NCBI GenBank assembly: GCA_002633005.1
Contig: NMRA01000549.1
Span: forward strand, 141,062-205,061
DNA: 64,000 nt
Origin: Phoronis australis
Lineage: Eukaryota > Phoronida > Phoronidae
Direction of reading: 5' to 3'
Shown here: positions 23,997 to 32,449 of the stretch, piece by piece
Position numbering within the stretch: the stretch's first letter is position 1
How the letters are laid out: every line of letters begins with the position of its first letter
Notes under the pieces: generated by a model
The model's database searches: none
What the model saw: the letters and a program-made list of their open reading frames with translations, nothing else
Told to the model about the DNA's origin: nothing
Translations under genes and position numbers: made by a program

Positions 23997-24270
23997 CTTC
24001 ATACTCAGTCTCTTTTTCTGCCCTGGCATGAGGTGCTTGGTAAGCCGGCATTCGATCGTCAGTGAAGCCACTGTAGACGAAATGCCGGCCCCAGACACGG
24101 AGAAGTTCTACGGCATCATACTCAATTGGTATTACGGCGTAATTTTCATTCTTCAATACCGCGAACCATTTCCGAAGCATTGTGTGCTCTCGAGGAAATC
24201 GAAAAAACGATATACCTGCTTTCCTCGTAGCTTCATAGTTCGCACAAGCGGGAACGATACACCACTCCAT
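23980..24270 (-). pseudogene. THAP zinc-finger domain, transposase N-terminus, damaged
   Basis: The frame starts with ATG at 24270 in a good context (GCCGCTATGG) and runs 96 codons. THAP features in order: C4 and C9 (CIVPAC), GISFFRFP at 19-26, W35 in RKWFAVLKNEN, then RVWGRHF at 58-64 with H63 as the fourth zinc ligand. The third ligand, expected at position 60 as Cys, is Trp (TGG). The THAP C-terminal AVPSxF-type box is present as SDVVPSVF but in another frame, just beyond a five-base A tract (T run at 24013-24017 on the plus strand), so a one-base indel is likely. THAP domains bind DNA, and in Kolobok and P-element transposases they recognise the element ends. With a lost ligand and a frame break, this copy should be inactive. 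The expected catalytic part is not seen downstream. Confidence 0.75.
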
Positions 24271-24591
24271 AGCGGCACTCACTCTGCAGAAGAACCACTG
24301 ACGTCGCTGAGTCGTTTCTCACCTTCCTCACAGGTTAATGCGACACCTCTCGGCGAGGTGAAATCGACCGTATACGAGGTGATGTGGATATAGACCGATT
24401 AAGACGGTAAGAAAGACTAATTAAATCGGGTGGCATTCTCCTTTAAGTTTTCCAAATAGCGTACTTAAGATTTTTAAGTTCCTGTGGAGTCGGTATTAAC
24501 CGCAGTCCAAATATGGGCTAGATCGCACAACGTAACAAGCGAAAAATCTGGACGAATACAGATGTTGTTGTCACGTGACGTTTGTTTTGAG

Positions 24592-24858
24592 TTAGTCCGC
24601 AGGTGTGCGCCGAGTGGGCCCTAGCGCGCGCTTCTTGGCCACGTGCTCATTAACACTGGTCAAGTTTCGTTTCGCAGTTTTTACGGGTACAAAAGTAATC
24701 TGCATTCCCGTTGACGGAGAAGAGCTGTACGGGAAACATACAATACAATCCCTGCGTCTGTTCTGAAAGATCTGGCCATAGTGGGATACGTTCCTCGCTA
24801 GATCAGCAGAACTTTTGCGTTCTTTTTGAAGTGTACAGCCACGGCTAAATACCGACAT
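24592..24858 (-). CDS. Unrecognised 88-codon frame
   Basis: Opens with ATG at 24858 and encodes a basic peptide beginning MSVFSRGCTLQKERKSS, ending near RALGPTRRTPAD. It lies just outside the right end of the Kolobok-like element, inside the possible outer element. No domain is recognised, and the CpG-rich GCGCGCGC-type composition differs from the AT-rich surroundings. It could be an exon of the outer element's gene or a chance frame. Confidence 0.25.
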   Translation of the reverse strand: MSVFSRGCTLQKERKSSADLARNVSHYGQIFQNRRRDCIVCFPYSSSPSTGMQITFVPVKTAKRNLTSVNEHVAKKRALGPTRRTPAD

Positions 24859-25078
24859 AGCGTCGAGGCTCGTGGGCTAGAAATTCCGCGCACAATGATA
24901 TTTCAGTATTGTCGGATATTATTGATAAATTGAAGAGATTACTGTAGAATTTTAGAACTGTAGGTAAGGCATTTTTCGCATATGTACACGTTCATGGACT
25001 GGACTCTTATTTTGGCGAAGTCTAAAAAAGAGTGTGAGGGGGTCGCTTATGGGCATTTATTAGGACGAATGTTATTAT

Positions 25079-25417
25079 TTATAAAATAATTTTGGTTAAA
25101 ATGACTTTGCATTGTACATTACAATAAGAAATCAGTTCCAAGAATAACGGTATTTCACTTGCTGCGAGCACATGGACCGGTCTTCCGCCTTTCCCCCCTT
25201 TTCTTCGTTTCGGACTAGTCCACAAATTCCTTTGTGCACGACCAGACACTGTGCTCTTTTGTCTAGACGAATTGCGTAACGGTTGACATCTATTGAGTCG
25301 GTAGGATCGCACTGCGCCGATGTTTTTTACTGCCGGAGCATCGACACGCTGACTAAACTGAACCTTAAACTCGTAATAAAAACAGCACAAGGAGGAGAAA
25401 ATTAATTTCATGTTCAT
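25079..25417 (-). CDS. Unrecognised 112-codon frame
   Basis: A minus-strand frame beginning MNMKLIFSSLCCFYYEFKV, with a hydrophobic N-terminus and a very basic middle (about residues 53-75, with TSPKRRKGGKGGRP). It lies upstream of the frame at 24592-24858 on the same strand and inside the possible outer element. No family is recognised. Basic regions like this occur in DNA-binding and nuclear proteins, but this is too weak for a call. Confidence 0.25.
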   Translation of the reverse strand: MNMKLIFSSLCCFYYEFKVQFSQRVDAPAVKNIGAVRSYRLNRCQPLRNSSRQKSTVSGRAQRNLWTSPKRRKGGKGGRPVHVLAASEIPLFLELISYCNVQCKVILTKIIL

Positions 25418-25796
25418 CTCGAAAACGATATAGTGTTTTTGCGCTCTGAAAATTTGCTCGCCACCTTGGCGACCGGCAAGTCAACTTCTACTCGCCCAGC
25501 ACCATATTTACTCGCATTGGCGACTGAGCGAGTGGCTAAGTTTATCCCTGCAATGTTATGAGATCAAAAAATAGTTGCCAAGGGTCCCCGTAGGACGCCA
25601 AGTGACTTCAACCTCTTAAAGATAACTAGGCCTAACTATAAAACTATCAAAAAATAATTTTTCTATCATAACTGTTAATCAGCATGAATGTTTTTCATAA
25701 TTATGACCCCATTATTACAACTATCATTATAACATTAGCAATAGTATAATGGCATTCAAAAAATAATTACCATATCAGTTACTGCCACAGTCATAG

Positions 25797-25863
25797 CAGT
25801 AGCAGCACTACTAGCAGTAGCAGGAGCAGCAGCAGCAGTAACAGCAGCAGCAACAGCAGTAGC

Positions 25864-25928
<65 letters not shown>

Positions 25929-26005
25929 TAGCAGTAGGCCTAGAACTAGCAGTAGTACTAGCATTTGCAGGAGCAGTAACAGTAGCAGTAGCAATAGTAA
26001 TAGAA
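25797..26005. repeat. GCA/GTA trinucleotide microsatellite, about 200 bp
   Basis: Interrupted (GCA)n with GTA and ACA variants on the plus strand. The minus strand is open as a leucine-rich frame throughout, a by-product of a triplet repeat with no stop, and not evidence of a gene. Confidence 0.95.
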
Positions 26006-26009
26006 ATAA

Positions 26010-27570
26010 CTCACGCGGCGGACATTAAAATCCAAAGCGAGGCTCACTGCGATAAACAAAGCGGAAATTTACATTGCGTGAGTTAAATGGCCGGTCTTTC
26101 GAGTCCAACCTGGATATTAAATCTTAAAAATGTGTCGATAATTAACCACAGAGACGTAGAAAAATACATTAGAGAAAAGTCAATGCACAAAAGAGTTGTC
26201 TGACGAAAGGGTATAAGTTTTTTTTTGGAAAACTAGGTTCGAAACATGAAAAGTAAATATGACCAAACTGCGACGATCGTCACGGTATTGTTACGGATTA
26301 GGTATTATGCTAAATGCAGGGTTACGTTTCTTCTTGTAAATTGTTGATAAAAATGCTTTCTACACGAACCAGATCATCTGCTTGTATTTTTGACGGGTTG
26401 AAGATATATTCGACAATGGTGGCTCATCGCATTTTGCTGTCGTGTGCAATTAGTCACATCTGGTTTAATTAGTTGATCAAAAGTATTAACATCAAGCATA
26501 TAGCCTATGTCCTGGTGAGCTAGGGACTACCGGGACTGACCAGTTATTTGTCATTGATCTGAAAGAATAACTGATGTTATTAAATATATTTTTATTAAAA
26601 TAAAAATACAGGCTCGTAATTGAAAATAAAAATTATTTGACCACTTTATAAATTTTTTAAAAAATATAAAAAACGAGCACAGCCTCAGAAATCGCTTTCG
26701 CATTATATCCAGGTTCTCATTCACTCCCTTGCACACATTCACAAGTAATCATTTGACCATCAGTTCTGTTGTCTTGGTTTTATTAATTCTTATATACGTC
26801 TATTGCATGTGTTAGGTTTCAGATATCAATCTGGACCAAGTTGAATTTTAAAATTATAACTCGTTCGTCCAAAGCATTACCTTGTTTTTTAGCTCAATTT
26901 CAGTTAACTGCACATACAAAGAGCGGCCTAGTTCATCCGGGGAAAGGTGCTTGTGTGCCTTCGTGAGAGGGGTATTTTTTCGCCGAGTGAGGGAAAAAAT
27001 CTACCTCCCGATCATCATCGATAGCACACCCGCCCTGTGCTCTTTCAAATTGTCACCTGTGTGGATACAAAACTTCGGGGAGAACTTTTCAATCACTAGG
27101 GGAGTTTGTAGGTCGGCCTCGTGGGGGGAATTTCGGGGCATTTTTCAATATTTTTGAGAGGGGAATAGGGCTGATATTCGGCCCCAAAATCGAGGGATTG
27201 ACTGCCCTGTCTTTTCTGGAAAGAAACATGCATCATCTTTCAACTCGTAGTCATGAAAACACAGCCTGGCTGACCGAAGATTCTCCGGTCGTTGCTATGG
27301 CGCTCGGCAACCGAGATGCGAAAAAATATGATCTAACTTTCCGAAAACATTTATAAATTTTACACGGACATATTTTCCTTCGTCGCGCGTATGACAACGA
27401 CCCAACGCTTCCGATTCTCAACGTTCTCAGGGATTGTGAAACAGACAGTTGAGTGTCCGTATTTTTTCTAGCCGTTAGAGCAACGCGGAATACAACCAGT
27501 ATGCCGATAAGCCAACAGAGATATCGTAGCGAGCCTCGTTCTGGAACGCGCCTCCTGTCGGCGCGAATTA
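26010..27570. other. No gene seen
   Basis: AT-rich sequence. A 91-codon plus-strand frame at 26882-27157 has no recognisable domain. The minus-strand frame at 27251-27706 runs through the triplet repeat and is not convincing. Confidence 0.4.
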
Positions 27571-27573
27571 GGT

Positions 27574-27650
27574 CTATAGTAGTAATAGTAGCAGAAGTAG
27601 TAGTAATAGAAGTAGTCGTAATACTAATTAGTAGTAGTCGTAGAAGCAGA
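27574..27650. repeat. TAG/TAA trinucleotide microsatellite
   Basis: Interrupted (TAG)n repeat with TAA, GCA and TCG variants. Confidence 0.85.
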
Positions 27651-28379
27651 CAATTAGTAACGCCATAAATAGAGATGATGGCGGTCTCCGTCTTCGTCCA
27701 GTGCACAAGGCATTGTTTTCGACGTCACTCAACATCAAAGAGGAAGATATCAGCTATAGGACATCGAAATAATCTGAGGTAATTTTACATAATTTCTGAT
27801 GGGAGGTTGACAAGAATCGTGCTTCACTGTAGAAGATTGTATGTTAATTCGACTTTAAAAAACTTTCATACATGTAAACATTCGCCGAAGCGCTACTTCA
27901 TCTCGCAGCGCCTGATATAAAAGATATCTACGTCAATTCAAAACAAAACAAATTAACTTTGTCTACTTTGTTATGCCAAAACAGACAGGCAAATTCAAAG
28001 AATTTTACCTTTTCGATATAATGTAGGTATAGCAATTGTCATTGGCTAAAAGTTCTTTTAATAGGTAGCCGAGAGCTTGGTTCTGTGTGACGTCATCACC
28101 AGTTCCCTTTTTGGAGAACAAAAAAATCCAAATCTGGAGTTTTCACACTGAGCGTTCCAATAGGACAATTGAAGCGAGAACAGTATTGACACAAAAAACA
28201 GAATGGATCAAACTAAAGATAAGCGGTTAAGTTCCGGACAATTCAAACGTTGAAAGATTACTTTTACGTAAGATTACAATCTACACACATCTTGAAAAAT
28301 GTAAGCTGAGTTGTTATAACTGTCGATTTTTTCAGAGGTAAAAGAAATCTTACTTATTCGAATTTCGAGAACCTCCTAA

Positions 28380-28530
28380 AATTTCATTGATGACGACAAC
28401 GATGATTACGAGTACGGCAGTAGAGAGCTTAATGATGATGATGATGATGATGAGATAAAGACAATGACGACGACGACGACGACTATGATGATGATGATGA
28501 TTACAAGGACAATTATGATAATGATTACCG
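28380..28530. repeat. GAT/GAC trinucleotide microsatellite
   Basis: (ATG)n and (ACG)n runs, longest at about 28430-28500, mixed with single variants. The histidine- and isoleucine-rich minus-strand frame over it is a by-product of the repeat. Confidence 0.9.
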
Positions 28531-29146
28531 TCCATGATGGCGACTGTAACTGCGATGACGGTTATAGCAGCAATCTCACCGCTACTTTCCGTCATGCGCT
28601 TCGTCTGCCAATAATACATTCTACAAGTGTTTCATGATTAACCAACTGACCCACTAAACTGGTACGTCTGCGTGCCATTCTGAGCTAATTCACCTTCTAT
28701 TTTGATGCCGCTTCCATCTTTTGTATACCCTTACACTAACATTACGTTTTCACTTAACTCGGTAACAGTATATATTGACATTTAACCACCACAAGCTATA
28801 TAAGCAGCAGAAGAGCGAACGGAAACGCCTGTAGTAAACCTCTTTAAAAGCGTAAGACATTTCACTGGAAGAAATGAGTTTGGGAAATAAAACCTTCGTA
28901 AATTCATGAAACGGCATAGTGAGGGAACGTGTCACCGAAGGTGTATTTCATGTTGACGTGGCTATAGTTGGGACGAATTCTCGACATTTAACGCGTGACT
29001 AGACGCCAGTAGGCAAGCAGTGAATCTGCCTAAGACTTTCACAGCCGCAGTTCATTTAGGCTTGTACTGTAATTGTTAAAACAGCTCTTATTTTAGGCTT
29101 AAGGGCCTGTCGACATTTACCGATATATCTGCAACGCAACTCCAAT

Positions 29147-30075
29147 AATTGCTTTCGGCTGCGTCGAGATGGTTGTTGAAACTCCATCATTGGCTGCTGG
29201 GGGAAAGTGTCGCCTCTACACTCGTAAATTACGGGCGTGAAGACACTTTTCACGCCCGTGATTAAGAGAGTAATAATTAAGTAGAATAAAAGATTAGGTT
29301 GCATGTTAGCTCGTAAAATTACGCTCGTCTATCACGTTAGTAAAACAACGAGCAAAAAACGACGGGTATAAATATTTCGTGGGTTAAGATTATTTTGGAC
29401 CTTAAAGACAAGTCTGAGCATTTTGCCAAATATCTCGTGTAAAAATTACATAATTTAACTCAGAGAATGTGTGCATTTTATGAAAGTAGAAAAACTGTAG
29501 AATTTGATTTTGACTTCATTCCAAACTACAATGGTCTTGTGACCATCTATCTTTTATTAAACTTTAGCAGAACAGAAAGGTAAATTTACAGCCAAATAAC
29601 TAATATACATGTATGACTAAATTTCATGTGATTTAAAAGTCCAGAATAAAATCTCAAAAACGTTTTTTAAGTTTTCTAAAGTTTCATGCAACTTTGAATT
29701 TTTGTCGTAAAATCATAAAATTCCTACTTTTCATAGTCTTTCCCGCAATAGTGGGGTATTTTAAAACTAATTTCCTAGAATTTGGCGAACGATGCAATAA
29801 GCAAATTATCTGAATGTTTCGTATGAATCCAATTGGACATTTCTTAAAATATAGTCGTAGACGGTCAAATTTGCACATTTTTCTAAGGTCCAACGTAACT
29901 GTCGAATCTCGTAATTTACGCTCGTATTTTCCGCTCGTGAAGTACGCTCGTAATTCAAGCTTATAAAATACGGGCGTGAAAAGTGTCCTTACGCCAGTAA
30001 TTACGAGCGTTGTTTCCGGCGACACGTTCCACCTAGCGGCCAACAATAAAGCTCTGTTGTCCACTGAAAGCGATT
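29147..30075. mobile_element. Family F element with about 120-bp inverted arms
   Basis: The left arm (29147-29265) and right arm (29960-30075) are imperfect inverted copies: both carry ATTGCTTTC, TTGGC(T/C)GCT, GTGTCGCC and GACACTTTTCACGCCCGT in the same order. Inside the left arm ACGGGCGTGAA (29231-29241) pairs with TTCACGCCCGT (29249-29259) around a 7-base loop. Subrepeats ACGCTCGTA occur several times next to the right arm. The roughly 690-bp spacer encodes nothing recognisable. It resembles a foldback or non-autonomous DNA transposon. Confidence 0.55.
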
Positions 30076-30904
30076 CTTCAGCAACTCGTAACTGCTGACA
30101 TGACACTACCCGGTATTTCCTAATTTCCCTTCGGAAGTTTTTTATCTGCGCTAGAATGAATTTCGGACGTACGATAGCCGAATAATAGACAGAGAGAGCC
30201 GAACGCCTATGCGCCAGCGAAAAAGCACTAAAATTCCCGATTCATCAATGATTTTTTGTCAGGTATAAACGGTTCTTGTAAGAAATCAATTGTTCAGTTA
30301 AGATTGATGCAGATTGAATACTAAGAAGTCTCCATCATCCGAACCCAAACAGCAAAGTCCGTGACGATTTTTGTCAATCTGATGTAACCCTTAAATTAAG
30401 AAACTGTTGTCTGGGTGCATTTTAATGTAGGTTGGTGAAAATCAGACACGCCTATGTTTTTACATCAGTTAAAGTAGAAAGCACCTCAAACATGAGACTA
30501 TGGTTGCCGGAAATAAAAATGTTTAGTAGGTTAATCAACGCAACACCCGTTGATATCTGATTACAAATTTCCAGCTTCCGTCTTGTCTTAGCAGAGGCGT
30601 CTGCTCTTGGCGACATGACATGCAAATTGCAGCAACTCTCGCCGCTGACAGTCAAGCTATGAGTCTGCAGCTGCGATGTAACATGTTTAGCAACGTGTCG
30701 TCGTTCAACAGTAGCGCTTCAGACAAATACCTAATTGTGGACAGGCCTTTAGACAGTCAGTATGAAAGCTATATTTCAGTTTTACTCTCTGTTTTAGTGC
30801 GGAAACAAAAGCAGCAAGAGAGGTAAAACTTGGGTAGGGCTGATTCATTTGGCTGGTCCTGTGATTTTCTGAAGCATGTCTTATTCATAAACGAATTGCA
30901 GAAA

Positions 30905-31706
30905 TAGAGAATCCTTCACGAGTCTCAGGTTTCTGACATGGGCAAAACCTCTTAGAAATTTCGTCAAATACCGAGGGATTCTGACGAAATTTCCAAGAGA
31001 TTTTGCCCATGTCATGAATCTGAGACGAGTGTAGGATTTGTTTTCTCACATGAACCGAAAAAGTTAAAAGATCTTTTTTGCCAAAAAGTTCGACGTGTCT
31101 AAAACTTTCAACCACATGACGCAACTTTTGTAAGAATACGCTTTCGAAATGTAAAGTAATTCGGTTACTTTTTGTTAATAGTTTTTTTAAGCTTAACAAT
31201 TGTAAGTTGCATTCAGCTTTAGTAGCAAATATTCAAGTTAGAATCTAACAAATAGTCTTTAAAATGTAATATTAAAATTTAAAAAAAATGTTTATAAATA
31301 ACAGTCAGCAAGGCTTCCCCGCGCGTGAGCACTGAATTGACCTTGAGACAGCAAAGCTAGACTGTCTCGCCGCGTTTCTTGAGTTCGGGCTCGTCTCTGT
31401 TTGAATGAACGTGGATATGAAATTCACCGCCGAAGACGGGTCCGTTTAAGAAGTTGTTTGCATGTCCTTCCGACTGGAAGTAGCTACAATTGCGACACCC
31501 GATTTGTCAATCATGATCTTGTCACCTCGGAATTCCGGCATTGTTTGGTTGGCGCGCGTTTGGTTGTTTTAGTGTTTTGCAGACGATAAAATGTAAGGCG
31601 TATGGATTTTTACTTTGTACTACTTTGGGATTCGCTCATGTAATATCAAAAAATTACGTGCTCGGTGTTATTAACCAGTCGTGTCGTAACGCATTTCAGG
31701 TCATGT
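30905..31706 (-). mobile_element. Family D repeat, copy 2, with snapback terminus
   Basis: Reverse-complement match to 8709-9436. At its left edge, 30910-30968 and 30980-31041 form an inverted repeat of about 60-bp arms (GACATGGGCAAAACCTCT.. facing AGAGATTTTGCCCATGTC) around a short centre. Copy 1 has only the outer arm. The matched region includes frames on either strand, but none is conserved between the copies. Confidence 0.7.
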
Positions 31707-32060
31707 GAAAATTATGGTTCTATGATAATGATTATGTAAAATAGAATACGGATTCCAATGTGGTGAAAGGTTTGATTCTGTTTTTTCGGCAGCCTGAGCC
31801 GAATGAGATGCACTTTAAAATTGATCATAATATAGTTGACACTAGTTAGCATTCACATATTCTGGTAGCGACGTTTACAGAAGGCGAAATCTAGAGAAAT
31901 AAACAGTTCCGTCATGCGTTACGTGTGGAGTAGCACGTCCGCCGCTAAGCAAAGGATAGCAACTGTTCAACATATGGGCTGCGAATGAAAATATTCGGTA
32001 TATTTCGTTGTAGCGTCTAATTTGAAAGCGACTACAAACCCAACTTCTGTCAAAAATAGC

Positions 32061-32330
32061 TCTTGATTTAAACCTTCACTACTTAGTGATAAAGCTGTTC
32101 TTAAACAGTTTCCTTAAGCAGATTACTGAACATATCCCTGGGCTTGGTAAAAACAAGCGCTGTTTGTTATTGGTTGAGAACGTGTTCAGTAATGCGGCTT
32201 GCTACTGATGATCATTTTATGCGCTCAAGATGGTCGCAAGAAATAAGGACTTGCCCAGAAATCACTCAAGTCGTGTGTGTAAGACGAAAGTGACAGTAGT
32301 ATTATAGCGGTGCGCAGTCTAAACCAAACG
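32061..32330. mobile_element. Family A element, copy 4 (diverged)
   Basis: The left end TCTTGATTTAAACCTTCACT and right end GCAGTCTAAACCAAACG are imperfect inverted repeats matching the other family A termini. The interior is strongly diverged, so the call rests mostly on the ends. Confidence 0.35.
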
Positions 32331-32372
32331 ATAGTTTTGTTGACATGTGGTGGGTTTATAACCACTTAAAGT

Positions 32373-32443
32373 CATGGGCGGCGCACCATAGGGGGCGGGG
32401 GGGGGCAAAGCCCCCCACTTTTTTCAGTGCTGCGCCGCCCATG
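32373..32443 (+). mobile_element. Family C hairpin MITE, copy 2
   Basis: 71 bp with 13-bp perfect TIRs CATGGGCGGCGCA / TGCGCCGCCCATG, and an inner GGGGGC..GCCCCCC pairing that allows a full-length hairpin. AAAGT directly flanks both sides, a perfect 5-bp target duplication. Confidence 0.8.
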
Positions 32444-32449
32444 AAAGTG

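Larger units (their letters stand above)
21268..24442 (-). mobile_element. Kolobok-like DNA transposon with THAP and P2X7-ballast frames
   Basis: The element is bounded by perfect 15-bp TIRs, AGGAGAATGCCACCC at 21268-21282 and its complement at 24428-24442. TTAA lies directly outside each (21264-21267 and 24443-24446). TTAA duplications combined with a THAP-domain transposase characterise the Kolobok superfamily; piggyBac also uses TTAA, but its termini begin CC and it lacks a THAP domain. The THAP frame starts 173 bp inside the right TIR on the minus strand, where a transposase N-terminus would be expected. No catalytic domain is visible in the remaining 2.7 kb, so the copy appears non-autonomous or decayed. 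The left 2.0 kb is shared with 54288-56114. Confidence 0.7.
20753..25550. mobile_element. Possible outer inverted-repeat element hosting the Kolobok-like insertion
   Basis: CAGGGATATACCC at 20753 faces GTTTATCCCTG ending at 25550. Inside both are related GCTCGCCA / GGCGAGCAA and CGAGTAGA motifs in inverted order. The bases outside are CAATGA (left) and CAATGT (right), a possible short target duplication. If real, this 4.8 kb structure contains the whole element at 21268-24442. The inner TIR match is imperfect, so two independent inverted repeats of one small family are an alternative. The non-Kolobok part holds unrecognised minus-strand frames. Confidence 0.35.

Noticed and set aside
24028-24393. 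121-codon plus-strand frame opposite the THAP domain
   Set aside because: It is the antisense of the THAP frame, whose conserved motifs show the real coding strand.
21264-24446. piggyBac assignment for the TTAA-flanked element
   Set aside because: TTAA fits, but the termini begin AGG rather than CC, and the THAP domain is not a piggyBac feature.
25791-25994. Leucine-only minus-strand frame
   Set aside because: It is the translation of a GCA/GTA microsatellite, which contains no stop in this frame.
27251-27706. 151-codon minus-strand frame
   Set aside because: Its start region is the TAG/TAA triplet repeat read as I/T-rich peptide; no domain and no intact context downstream.
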